Of a stretch of 64,000 nt of DNA, positions 42,389 through 50,688 are shown piece after piece; the stretch's first letter is position 1; each line of letters begins with the position of its first letter. The position numbers and the translations under genes were made by a program. The notes below the pieces were generated by a model. The model saw only the letters and a list, made by a program, of their open reading frames with translations, ran no database searches and was not told where the DNA came from. The DNA is taken from positions 1-64,000 of the forward strand of contig NZ_AUNI01000021.1 in the NCBI RefSeq assembly GCF_000447795.1, given 5' to 3'. Source of the stretch: Bacteriovorax sp. Seq25_V. Lineage in GTDB: Bacteria > Bdellovibrionota > Bacteriovoracia > Bacteriovoracales > Bacteriovoracaceae.

Positions 42389-42858
42389 CTCTCTTCCAAA
42401 AAATAGTCAATTAAATAAATTCCGGCAGCAATTGAAATAGACGCATCAGCTACGTTGAAAGTAGCAAAGTGGTACGTCTTAAAATAAAAATCAAACATAT
42501 CGACAACGAAGTCCATTGAAATTCTATCAATTAAATTACCAACAGCCCCCGCAAATATCATACTGAATGAAAGACATTGAAGAAGTGACTTCTTTCTAGT
42601 GTCCCATATTAGATAAAGGAACCAAAAACAAGCTCCAACAGGAACAACTTTGAATAAAATAAGTCTTATCCAATCAGGGAATGCTCCACCCATGCCAAAA
42701 GCGACACCAGGATTTCTCACGTATGTAAGGTTAAAAAAACCAGGTATCACATTTACCGATTCACCCAAGTTAAAGTTTGATTGAATTGCACCTTTAGAAA
42801 ATTGATCAGCAAGGATGATACCTACAATCAGTAGGCTCATCTTCCATATTCTATCCAT
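42361..42858 (-). CDS. lspA: Lipoprotein signal peptidase (signal peptidase II)
   Basis: LspA cleaves the signal peptide of prolipoproteins after diacylglyceryl attachment. The 165-residue protein has four transmembrane helices and the two catalytic aspartates in GNLIDRI and NVADASIS, plus the conserved RNPGVAFGM and DQFSK motifs. It is the last gene of a minus-strand run beginning with the sensor kinase genes, nine bases after the response-regulator gene. The many lipoproteins encoded in this window are its expected substrates. Confidence 0.96.
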   Translation of the reverse strand: MDRIWKMSLLIVGIILADQFSKGAIQSNFNLGESVNVIPGFFNLTYVRNPGVAFGMGGAFPDWIRLILFKVVPVGACFWFLYLIWDTRKKSLLQCLSFSMIFAGAVGNLIDRISMDFVVDMFDFYFKTYHFATFNVADASISIAAGIYLIDYFLEERKKKNESVA

Positions 42859-42867
42859 TATATATTC

Positions 42868-44367
42868 CTAATAAAAATCTTTTGGATTAATCTCGTATTT
42901 TTCTATCTTTCTAAGAAGTGTCTTCTTAGGGATATTTGCCTTAAGGGCTGTCTGATTAATCTTTCCTTTAAATAATCTCAATGCCTGAATAATAAACTCT
43001 TTTTCAAACATATCTTTCGCTTCTTGGAAATCAAGACTAACATCTCCAGCATCCCCAAAATTTGCAAATGTAAACGAGTATGCACCGTTACTTGTACCTT
43101 TCTCACGACTTGATGACTCAGAAAGAACAGAGTCTTTAATCTCATTGTAATCAATGATTGATTCTTCTCTATGATCTTCCTGAACTGTATTTCCTGCACT
43201 TCTTCTTACAACTTCAGGTAGAGAAGAAACATCGATCTTATCACCCGACTCGATAATAAAGGCGTGCTCTATTACGTTTCGAAGCTCTCTAATATTTCCT
43301 GGCCATGCATAACCCTTAAGTACAACTTCTGCCGCATCTGTTAACCCTGAGATATTAAGGTTATGAACATTATTAAAGTAAGCAACATAATAGTTAATCA
43401 AATATGGAATATCTGATGTTCTATCTCTAAGAGGTGGGAGATAAACAGGCAGAACATTCAAACGATAGAATAAATCTTCTCTGAATGTTCCTTCTTTAAT
43501 CATTTCTTCAAATGGCTTATGTGAAGCAGCGATTACTCTTACATCACACTTAACATCTCTATTTGCACCAACTGGTGTAAAAGTCTTTTCTTGAAGTACT
43601 CTGAGAAGTTTTACTTGCATCGTTGGTGAAACATCACCAATTTCATCTAGAAATATTGTCCCACCGTCTGCAAATTGAAATTTACCAATCTTTCTTTCTG
43701 TTGCACCAGTAAATGCACCTTTTTCATGCCCAAAAAGTTCAGATTCGATTAAGTTATCAGGGATTGCTGCTAAGTTAATAGTTACAAACTTCTCATCTTT
43801 TCTTGGCCCATTGAAGTGAATGGCCTTTGCAACAAGTTCCTTACCTGTACCAGACTCACCTCTAATTAATACTGGAGTATTAACTTGTGCAAGCTTGCTG
43901 ATAACATTAAAGACTTTTTGCATTACATCTGATTCACCAACAAACTTATCTTCACCTCTTCCAAGAGAAAGTGTTGGTGCTGAGAACCCAACCGTTTCAA
44001 CAAGTGATCTCGCCTTCAATGCTCTTTTAATTAAAGCAACGAGGTTCTCTGAAGTGATTGGCTTTTCAAGATAGTTATAAGCTCCTTCTTTTACTACTTT
44101 TACAGCATCTGTTACATTCGAGTAAGCCGTTAGAATAATAACAATAATTGAAGGATCATATTTCTTGATCTCCGTTAATGCTTCGATACCATCCATTTCA
44201 GGCATGTTAACGTCCATAACAACAAGATCATATTTTTCTTTATAAACAGCACTGAGTGCTTCTTTTCCGTTATCTGCAACATCAACAGCGAAGTGATGAA
44301 ATTCAAGTGCTTCTTTAACTGAACTTTGTAGAACTTTATCATCATCTACTACTAATACCTTGTGCAT
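42868..44367 (-). CDS. Sigma-54-dependent response regulator (NtrC family)
   Basis: A 499-residue three-domain activator. The receiver domain has the phosphoacceptor Asp52 (MDVNMPEMDG) and acidic pocket VVDDD. The AAA+ domain has Walker A GESGTGKE, the sigma-54 contact loop ELFGHEKGAFTGA and Walker B FLDEIGD. The C-terminal Fis-type helix-turn-helix (LFKGKINQTALKANIPKKTL) is at the end. It would receive phosphate from the adjacent CHASE2 kinase and open sigma-54 promoters. A strong sigma-54 promoter occurs elsewhere in the window at 59770, but whether this protein acts there is unknown. Confidence 0.95.
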   Translation of the reverse strand: MHKVLVVDDDKVLQSSVKEALEFHHFAVDVADNGKEALSAVYKEKYDLVVMDVNMPEMDGIEALTEIKKYDPSIIVIILTAYSNVTDAVKVVKEGAYNYLEKPITSENLVALIKRALKARSLVETVGFSAPTLSLGRGEDKFVGESDVMQKVFNVISKLAQVNTPVLIRGESGTGKELVAKAIHFNGPRKDEKFVTINLAAIPDNLIESELFGHEKGAFTGATERKIGKFQFADGGTIFLDEIGDVSPTMQVKLLRVLQEKTFTPVGANRDVKCDVRVIAASHKPFEEMIKEGTFREDLFYRLNVLPVYLPPLRDRTSDIPYLINYYVAYFNNVHNLNISGLTDAAEVVLKGYAWPGNIRELRNVIEHAFIIESGDKIDVSSLPEVVRRSAGNTVQEDHREESIIDYNEIKDSVLSESSSREKGTSNGAYSFTFANFGDAGDVSLDFQEAKDMFEKEFIIQALRLFKGKINQTALKANIPKKTLLRKIEKYEINPKDFY

Positions 44368-44379
44368 ACTTTACTCCAA

Positions 44380-46266
44380 TTATTTATTCACTAATTTTAC
44401 TAAAAACGTTGTACCTTCGTTGAGTACCGAGCTGGCTTCAATTGTTCCACCATGTAACTCTACGAAATATTTTACCAGATAAAGACCAAGTCCGCTTCCT
44501 TTAATCTTGTGACTCGCATCGTTTTTTACCCGATAAAATTTCTCAAAAATATTCTTAATGTCATCTTCCGGAATTCCTACTCCACTATCTGATATTTCTA
44601 TATAAACCCAGGCCTCGTCATCCCATGTTTTCACAGTAATGCTCGTACCGTGTCCCGAATATTTTATCGCATTCTCAACAAGATTTGAAATAACTCTCTT
44701 AATAAGTACAATGTCGATATCAATTGGATATAACGGACCTAGCTCAACATTCATGATCATCTCTTTCTGCTTAGCTTCGTATTCTAATTCATCAACAATT
44801 GCTTCAATGATAGTGTTAACATCTTTAGACACAAGGTTAATTGAAAGGTTCCTCGACTCTACCTTGGTTAGGTCCAAGATTGATGTTATGAAGTTATTTA
44901 ATTCCTTTGTGGAATCGAAGATAGACTTAAGTGATCCCAATAAATGATCGTCTCCAGAGGCTTTATACCTTTGGATGGCATTATCCGCCACTCCTGCGAT
45001 CTTTGCTACAGGTGTCTTAAGGTCATGGCTCATAAGTGATATGAAGTTTTGCTTTAAGTTTTCAACCTGCTTTAGGAGTTTTGTTTCCTCCTGAATAGCA
45101 TAGCGACGTTGATACTCACCAATGGCCCTGAAAGGTACCCAGATATAATAGACAACAAAAATCGTTAATAAAAGATGAGTCATATAGAGCCAGTAACCCC
45201 ATATCGCGAAGAGCAGATATGACCCAATAATAGTTCCAAGGATTGTAATTATTGTAATAATCAGTCCCATTGCGGGCTGAATACGAGATATTACCATACT
45301 GAGAAATACTGCAACAAGAAAAGATAACACTGCACTAACTGTAAAGGGGACCTGTTTTACAGTCTTACCATTTATTAGTGCATGTATGATATTTGCATGA
45401 AGACTCATTTTTGAAGCAAGCTGCTCTTCTTTATTATGAGGTGTTAGTAGAAAATCACCTGCATTAGAAATATAACTAGGACCAATCAGTACAATCTTAT
45501 CTTTAAAGAATCCACGCGGAACATTTCCAACAACAACACGATGGAATGGAACTTTTTTCAAGTGACCTTTATTTTCAATAGGTGAAGTATAGTAACGAAA
45601 TAATGCAAAACTCGCATCTGCTTCGGGAACGTAATAAACTCCCTTAACGTCATTTAAGCGTAGTCTTCTCTTACCTTTCAGTTTTAAATATTCACTCGCT
45701 GTCCAAAAGTGCAGCGTCTCTTCTCCTGATACATTTAAAACAGCTCTTCGAGAAACATCATCTTTTGAAAATTTACTACTATCAATATTGATAATTGCAG
45801 GTGAATATCCTATTTCCTGCAATCCTTTAGGCGGTACTCTCTCCCCCCAACCATCAATTTCCGTTGCAAATCTAAAGACCCCGCCACTCAATTGATAATC
45901 ATTGATCTTCTTTTTCATCAACAACATACTTGTTTCTTCTGACTCTGTTATTGCGTCATTAAAGACGCCAAAGGCATTAACGATTTTCGGCTCATCTTGG
46001 AAAAGCCTATCGAGTAGTTTTAGATATGTTGTATATGTATATGGATAATTTTCACCTAAAAACTCATCACTTTCTTCGTCAAGAGTAATTACAACAATGT
46101 CATCTGTGAATGTTGTCCCGATGTCGTACTTAACTCTAAAATCATAAAAGACGGATTCAAGAGCGGGGAATTTATATTGTAATAGAACTACAATAAAAAC
46201 GATTGTAAATATAAGAGGGTAATAATTTGTAAGTTCAATTTTTTTTAGTTTTTTAAAGTCTATCAT
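44380..46266 (-). CDS. CHASE2-domain sensor histidine kinase
   Basis: A 628-residue membrane kinase. One N-terminal helix (about 14-28) leads into an extracytoplasmic CHASE2 domain (from YDFRVKYDIG, DDIVVITLDEESDEFLGE to about 290), with three more helices near 305-375. The kinase core has the phosphoacceptor His in FISLMSHDLKTPVAKIAG, an N box VISNLVENAIKYSGHG, and ATP-binding DSGVGIPEDDI and GSGLGLYLVK. It lies 12 bases upstream of the NtrC-type regulator and overlaps the pseudo-protease gene by four bases, so the three form one signalling operon. The ligand of the CHASE2 domain is unknown. Confidence 0.93.
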   Translation of the reverse strand: MIDFKKLKKIELTNYYPLIFTIVFIVVLLQYKFPALESVFYDFRVKYDIGTTFTDDIVVITLDEESDEFLGENYPYTYTTYLKLLDRLFQDEPKIVNAFGVFNDAITESEETSMLLMKKKINDYQLSGGVFRFATEIDGWGERVPPKGLQEIGYSPAIINIDSSKFSKDDVSRRAVLNVSGEETLHFWTASEYLKLKGKRRLRLNDVKGVYYVPEADASFALFRYYTSPIENKGHLKKVPFHRVVVGNVPRGFFKDKIVLIGPSYISNAGDFLLTPHNKEEQLASKMSLHANIIHALINGKTVKQVPFTVSAVLSFLVAVFLSMVISRIQPAMGLIITIITILGTIIGSYLLFAIWGYWLYMTHLLLTIFVVYYIWVPFRAIGEYQRRYAIQEETKLLKQVENLKQNFISLMSHDLKTPVAKIAGVADNAIQRYKASGDDHLLGSLKSIFDSTKELNNFITSILDLTKVESRNLSINLVSKDVNTIIEAIVDELEYEAKQKEMIMNVELGPLYPIDIDIVLIKRVISNLVENAIKYSGHGTSITVKTWDDEAWVYIEISDSGVGIPEDDIKNIFEKFYRVKNDASHKIKGSGLGLYLVKYFVELHGGTIEASSVLNEGTTFLVKLVNK

Positions 46267-47027
46267 CTAACGATCTCATCAAGGTTAAACCTTGTGACAT
46301 CTTTATGAATTCTATTTTCAGCTGAAACCATATGTTCCAAATTATTATAACTATAGCCAAGCAATGGAATTCTTTCATTTGCCACAGTACTTATTTTCGC
46401 CTTAAATACAATTTGTGGCAAAGTCGTGACAAATTTTCCTGTGTATATAAACGAGCTTCGACAATTTTTAATAATCACTCGGTAAAAACCAGTAAATGGA
46501 CTTAAAACATACTTCACTATATGCCCATCCAGTATTTTCCCTAATAACTGATCTAGAGGAAACCAGGTAACAAAGTATATCTTCTGTATTAAAACCTCTA
46601 CCAAGCTTGCTAGTGTTTTAGAGTAAGAAAGCTCCAAATCAATCAATGAAATAATCTCCTCTTTTGAGTAATTCTCTAGCTCTTCTTGATTGATCAAAAT
46701 TTTTGCCCCATTAAGAAGACCGACTCTCATCACTAGCGGGCAAGTTGACGACGAGTAAACAATAACGTCCCTGTCATCATTTCGGTACGAGAAGTTATTT
46801 ATAATCTCCCTAAGGTCTGAGCCAAGTTGAGCAGATTTAACATTGTAAAAGAACAAGAAAATATATTCAGATGCCACAAGGTAGCCTGACCAAGCTATCA
46901 CTGCTACATAGAATGCTGTTGTATAAGAATCTACTGTTGTCGTCAGAACGAGGACTATCATCGCCACTGCAACCATCACAAATTGGACTAACCCTATAAA
47001 AATCAATGACATTATTACTCTAAACAA
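46263..47027 (-). CDS. Membrane protein with degenerate M48 peptidase core
   Basis: A 254-residue protein with two N-terminal transmembrane helices, starting at TTG with AGGGGA 6 bases upstream. The segment AKILINQEELENYSKEEIIS followed by LIDLELSYSKT aligns with HtpX-type M48 peptidases ('ailvn.glL..ls.eEi.avlaHElgHik'). The HExxH positions read L-E-L-S-Y: the glutamate stays, both zinc-binding histidines are lost. It is therefore probably a non-catalytic sensor or regulator. It is the first gene of the operon with the CHASE2 kinase and NtrC-type regulator (four-base overlap). The M48 relation is by pattern and should be tested. Confidence 0.68.
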   Translation of the reverse strand: MFRVIMSLIFIGLVQFVMVAVAMIVLVLTTTVDSYTTAFYVAVIAWSGYLVASEYIFLFFYNVKSAQLGSDLREIINNFSYRNDDRDVIVYSSSTCPLVMRVGLLNGAKILINQEELENYSKEEIISLIDLELSYSKTLASLVEVLIQKIYFVTWFPLDQLLGKILDGHIVKYVLSPFTGFYRVIIKNCRSSFIYTGKFVTTLPQIVFKAKISTVANERIPLLGYSYNNLEHMVSAENRIHKDVTRFNLDEIVR

Positions 47028-47031
47028 AATT

Positions 47032-47110
47032 AATCCCCTATCAATATTACACAGAATCTAGTTCATTATAGACAAAATTTCTGATTCTAGCTATAAGCAC
47101 TCAGGGGATT
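47032..47110. promoter_or_regulatory. Promoter with nested inverted repeats before the signalling operon
   Basis: A perfect TATAAT (47065-47070, minus strand) has no good -35. AGAATC (47053-47058) and GATTCT (47083-47088) flank it symmetrically. AATCCCCT (47032-47039) and AGGGGATT (47103-47110) are a second pair with almost the same centre. The inner-most arm of the outer pair includes the ribosome site. Confidence 0.4.
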
Positions 47111-47235
47111 CCACACGAAACAAAACATGCCATAACCCATTAAAATAATTAATGTTTATGCAGCGCTGCTTATGTCGAATCTTTTTTTATGGTAAGAAGT
47201 CTTACTTGATTTTTATATATTATTGGGAGTTTTGA

Positions 47236-48069
47236 ATGCAAAAGAGATTATTATTCGGTACTGCAGGGGTTCCAAATTCTACAGTTAAAAAGAATAACCC
47301 AATCGAAGGCGTTAAGCGTATTCACGAGCTTGGCCTAGATTGTATGCAGCTTGAATTTGCTCACGGTGTTAGAATGAAGGAAGAAGTATCTTCCGGATTA
47401 AGAAAGATTTCATATGAACTAGGTATTCCATTAACTTCTCATGGTCCATATTACATTAACTTAAATGCAAGAGAACAAGATAAGATTGACTCTTCAGTAG
47501 AAAGAATTATTCAAACAGCTAAGATCTCGGATCTTTGTGGTGCTGAATCAATGACTTTTCACGCTGCTTTCTACATGAAAGATTCTCCATACGATGTATT
47601 CGATTTAGTTGAAAAAAGTATGAACGTAATAGAAGAAAGACTTAGTCGTCTTGATATTGAAATTGAATTACGTCCAGAGCTTACTGGTAAAACTTCACAG
47701 TTTGGTTCTCTAGAAGAGCTTATTACTCTTACTAAGAATGTTGAATCTTGTAGACCATGCATGGACTTTTCTCATCTTCATGCAAGAACTGGTAAATTTA
47801 ACTCAGAAAAAGAGTTTGATGAAGTTCTAGAAGTTTTAAAAACTGAGCTTGGATCACAATCAACAGATAATATGCATATTCATATTTCTGGTATTAGCAC
47901 AAACTCTAAAGGTGATTTGAAGCATCTTAATCTTCAAGAGTCTAAATTTGACTGGAAGGCTCTTCTTAGATCTTTAAAAAAGTACGATGTTGCTGGTTAC
48001 ATGATTTGTAACAGTCCTAATCTTGAGAAGGACGCATTAATGCTAAAAGAATATTACAATTCACTATAA
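47236..48069 (+). CDS. Endonuclease IV-like (AP endonuclease family 2) TIM-barrel protein
   Basis: A 277-residue TIM barrel of the endonuclease IV superfamily. Metal-ligand positions are visible: LTSHGPYYINL, MTFHAAFYM, the glutamates in IEIELRPELTG, CMDFSHLHAR, and MHIHISGIS plus KHLNL. It starts RLLFGTAGVPNS, similar to archaeal-type endonuclease IV proteins. These enzymes cut DNA at abasic sites; sugar isomerases of the same fold are an alternative. It has a good GGGAG site, is a single-gene unit with its own terminator, and no repair gene is adjacent. Confidence 0.82.
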   Translation: MQKRLLFGTAGVPNSTVKKNNPIEGVKRIHELGLDCMQLEFAHGVRMKEEVSSGLRKISYELGIPLTSHGPYYINLNAREQDKIDSSVERIIQTAKISDLCGAESMTFHAAFYMKDSPYDVFDLVEKSMNVIEERLSRLDIEIELRPELTGKTSQFGSLEELITLTKNVESCRPCMDFSHLHARTGKFNSEKEFDEVLEVLKTELGSQSTDNMHIHISGISTNSKGDLKHLNLQESKFDWKALLRSLKKYDVAGYMICNSPNLEKDALMLKEYYNSL

Positions 48070-48072
48070 GAG

Positions 48073-48097
48073 AAAGCGGCTTAGGCCGCTTTTTTTA
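48073..48097 (+). terminator. Rho-independent terminator of the endonuclease IV-like gene
   Basis: AAAGCGGC and GCCGCTTT form an 8-bp stem around TTAG followed by a T-run. It overlaps the end of the convergent 121-residue gene, for which the left A-rich flank could serve as the T-run. Confidence 0.9.
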
Positions 48098-48446
48098 TTT
48101 CAGGCCCCATAAAGAAATATGGACCATTGTCATTAAAGCCGAGATACAATTCAGCTGATATTTTAAAATAACTTTGGATAATATTGACGAAAGTCTCATC
48201 AAGATCTTTTAAATGATAGATTTGTTCTTTATTTTTTTGATCAAACACACCCCAGTTTTGTGGAATTTCCAAACATTTACCACCATACTCAAGGATATAG
48301 CATCCATTAGATTTTTTCTTGAATTCGATGGAGTTTATTTGAAGCTCTTGTTCTTTATAAAAAGAAGAATGTCGCGGAGTGAGCTTATATGTTTCATCCA
48401 CTAGAAGTTTCAAATTTTGACTTTTTAATTTATCCGACAATATCAT
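48081..48446 (-). CDS. Unknown small cytoplasmic protein
   Basis: A 121-residue mixed alpha/beta protein with no signal or membrane segment and no family I recognise. It has two cysteines (NGCYILEYGGKCLEI), aromatic residues clustered in the second half and a C-terminal MGPEIKKAA. It ends inside the terminator of the convergent gene. The lipoprotein gene upstream is 32 bases away on the same strand. Confidence 0.55.
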   Translation of the reverse strand: MILSDKLKSQNLKLLVDETYKLTPRHSSFYKEQELQINSIEFKKKSNGCYILEYGGKCLEIPQNWGVFDQKNKEQIYHLKDLDETFVNIIQSYFKISAELYLGFNDNGPYFFMGPEIKKAA

Positions 48447-48477
48447 GTCAGTATTATCGGACTATCGTGAATAAAAC

Positions 48478-48906
48478 TTAATTAATTGATTCGTAATCGT
48501 AGAAAGTTTTAATATCTGTAATTCCGAAGATCTTCCACTCGTTTTCAAGTCTTCGTAACTCAGCGATTTTCTTGACTTTTACCGTAACTCCAGTTTGACT
48601 TGCATCGGCCTTTGCACTGGCATCATATGATAAAGTATAAGTTATAAAACACTTATCCTCATCACACCTTTTAAAATCTATTGCTAATTTCTTCTTCTTA
48701 GCCTGCTTAACCTCGTTGAGATCACCGATGACTTTTTCATCGAGCCCTTCTAACTCTTGAAGTATTTCACCAGCAAAGTAATCTTTGAAGTCTTCTCTTG
48801 TTAGCTCTTTATTAAAACGATCATTAATGTAGCTTTGTAGAACTTCATCTGGCCCCGACTTTTTCATGCAAGAACATAAGACTAATAGAAGAATTAAATA
48901 TTTCAT
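48478..48906 (-). CDS. Small lipoprotein, unknown
   Basis: A 142-residue predicted lipoprotein with signal MKYLILLLVLCSC and lipobox LCSC; the mature part is charged and includes a possible coiled coil (GLDEKVIGDLNEVKQAKKKK) and two further cysteines (CDEDKCF). The overall shape (NTF2-like with KKIAELRRLENEWKIFGI at the end) recalls DUF4878-type small lipoproteins, but this is only a resemblance. It sits nine bases downstream of the membrane protein gene. Confidence 0.6.
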   Translation of the reverse strand: MKYLILLLVLCSCMKKSGPDEVLQSYINDRFNKELTREDFKDYFAGEILQELEGLDEKVIGDLNEVKQAKKKKLAIDFKRCDEDKCFITYTLSYDASAKADASQTGVTVKVKKIAELRRLENEWKIFGITDIKTFYDYESIN

Positions 48907-48914
48907 AAATACAC

Positions 48915-49619
48915 CTAAACTGAATAGTTTCTTTTGAAAATGATACTATACAATTCCTCCCATCCCAACTTTGAAGAAGAATCTGCCCTTTTCAACACTT
49001 GAATTCCTACACTCTCTTTAAATACAGTCACAATTTCACCTATGCCTGCAAATGTATTCCCTTCAAATATAATAAGAAACTCTAACCTTCCCCTTAAAAT
49101 TTCTAAATTCTGGCATGGCTTTACAACAAAGCCCTCCTCATCAAAATTCGTAATCGCACCCTCAATTTCTTTTCCATTTTGAGTTAGTTTGATACGCATT
49201 TTTTTATAAGCTCCAACATCAAGTGCACCTTCTATATAGTTTTGACTGTAGAGGGCCTTAGATAGTTCATCCCTCATAAGGATGATGATGTTGAACGATG
49301 TAATTAGATAAATAAAGTTTAAAACGAGCTGAAATTTATCGTATGTGATCAAGAATATCGAGAACGTTTTATAAAATATAAATAATGAAAAAATAGAAAG
49401 AACTATTGTCGAACTGCTATTTACCAAGAGAACAGACAAAATTGTCAATCCAGCGATTACCAATAAAAGAGGTAGTCCTGCAACCAGTCCTATGAATCGA
49501 TCTAAGTTTAAAGCTGAAATGTCAGCATCAAGTGAGAAACATACGTGTAAATATACAAATGACAAAATTACATAAAGTACTGTGTTGTAGATAATCAGAT
49601 TTCTCTTATAGATTTTCAT
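48915..49619 (-). CDS. Membrane protein with C-terminal PilZ-like domain
   Basis: A 234-residue protein with four to five hydrophobic helices in the first 125 residues, then a soluble C-terminal region. The tail reads KKMRIKLTQNGKEIEGAITN, FDEEGFVVKP and IGEIVTVFKESVGIQVLK, the strand order of a PilZ-type domain, but the RxxxR c-di-GMP motif is not clearly present. I use the ATG at 49619; a TTG precedes it. The lipoprotein gene downstream is probably co-transcribed. PilZ assignment is tentative. Confidence 0.55.
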   Translation of the reverse strand: MKIYKRNLIIYNTVLYVILSFVYLHVCFSLDADISALNLDRFIGLVAGLPLLLVIAGLTILSVLLVNSSSTIVLSIFSLFIFYKTFSIFLITYDKFQLVLNFIYLITSFNIIILMRDELSKALYSQNYIEGALDVGAYKKMRIKLTQNGKEIEGAITNFDEEGFVVKPCQNLEILRGRLEFLIIFEGNTFAGIGEIVTVFKESVGIQVLKRADSSSKLGWEELYSIIFKRNYSV

Positions 49620-49667
49620 CAATTTTTTCCATCTAGTCTTTTATTGTTAATACGATAATATTACATT

Positions 49668-49859
49668 ATGGAATACTATTTAGAAATAACAAATAGATGT
49701 ATCGGTTGTGACAATTGCCGACTGATTTGCCCTGAGAATGCAATTTTTCAAAATGGCGATAAGTACATTATAGAGACTTGGTCATGTACGTTATGCAATG
49801 CTTGTGTCCTAACTTGTCCTGTTGAATGTATAAAAGAAAAATCTAAATCTGATCAATAA
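49668..49859 (+). CDS. Small 2[4Fe-4S] ferredoxin
   Basis: A 63-residue bacterial-type ferredoxin with two cluster motifs, RCIGCDNCRLICPENAI and WSCTLCNACVLTCPVECI. It serves as a low-potential electron carrier in the cytoplasm. There is no strong ribosome site; the ATG lies in AT-rich DNA. The 3' end overlaps the convergent murU-like gene by 17 bases. It has no redox partner adjacent, so its electron donor is unknown. Confidence 0.88.
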   Translation: MEYYLEITNRCIGCDNCRLICPENAIFQNGDKYIIETWSCTLCNACVLTCPVECIKEKSKSDQ

Positions 49860-50688
49860 TAGATTCAATTTCTATTGTGTGTTTTAATCTATCAATACAT
49901 GTATCATACAGATCAAATCTTAAAATTCCATCGTCTATGTTATAGTTATTCAAATCTATACCAATGTTTTGGATGATACGTTCCATCTCTGTATCTGAAT
50001 TTATAACATTGAAAATATTCTCTACATATTTCTCTTTTGTTCCATAGTCCCAAAACTTCACATCAGATGTCTTGTTAAAGAAATATATCTGACTGTTCTT
50101 TCGATAGTTGCATACACTATCAAAGAAACCACTCGCACCCTCTTTATAATCTAGTCTATCGAGATTAATAATACTCACACCAGAAAAGGTATAATAGTCT
50201 TTATCACCTTTTGGCTTTTCGATTCCAATCAACCGATTATTATCGCAAATTGTTTCATTATATTTTTCATTTTTATTAACAAGCATTCCATAAATTACAG
50301 AGTCGTTCCCCGATCTCACTAAGTCTAGTCCCTCTTCTATTTGTTCTTCACTTAGTAAGAAAAACTGATCTGAATTTACGACTGCAGTTATTGGTCCTAC
50401 GACCTCTGAGCTAGCTTTTAAATTATGAATACAGCCACCACTACCAAGTAAGTCATCCTCAACTAAAACTGTAATATCTTTGTTTTTTGACCATTCTATT
50501 ATCTTTTCACTGTTGTGATAGGCATTCACAAAAATTCTCTTCGCATGAAATCGCTTAACATATTCAAGCTGGAGATCAAGAAGTGTCGTATCAAACACTG
50601 GCCAGAGAGGTTTAGGAAGTTTCTCACCAATAACCCCCATTCTAGTACCAAGACCTGCTGCAGTTATAAGGCAATTATCAATTTGCAT
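49843..50688 (-). CDS. murU: Sugar-1-phosphate nucleotidyltransferase, MurU-like
   Basis: A 281-residue nucleotidyltransferase with the N-terminal signature AAGLGTRMG followed by LPKPLWPVF, the metal-binding VVNSDQFF (D of the xxD motif) and LVEDDLLGSGGCI. It pairs with the kinase gene overlapping upstream by 11 bases. In Pseudomonas, AmgK phosphorylates MurNAc and MurU makes UDP-MurNAc from MurNAc-1-phosphate, bypassing de novo synthesis; the gene pair here matches that arrangement. MurU assignment depends on that context; glucose-1-phosphate transferases look similar. A C-terminal extension of about 55 residues is unfamiliar. Confidence 0.75.
   Translation of the reverse strand: MQIDNCLITAAGLGTRMGVIGEKLPKPLWPVFDTTLLDLQLEYVKRFHAKRIFVNAYHNSEKIIEWSKNKDITVLVEDDLLGSGGCIHNLKASSEVVGPITAVVNSDQFFLLSEEQIEEGLDLVRSGNDSVIYGMLVNKNEKYNETICDNNRLIGIEKPKGDKDYYTFSGVSIINLDRLDYKEGASGFFDSVCNYRKNSQIYFFNKTSDVKFWDYGTKEKYVENIFNVINSDTEMERIIQNIGIDLNNYNIDDGILRFDLYDTCIDRLKHTIEIESIIDQI

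Noticed and set aside
46263-47027. Active HtpX-type protease
   Set aside because: Both HExxH histidines are replaced, so catalytic zinc cannot be held in the usual way.
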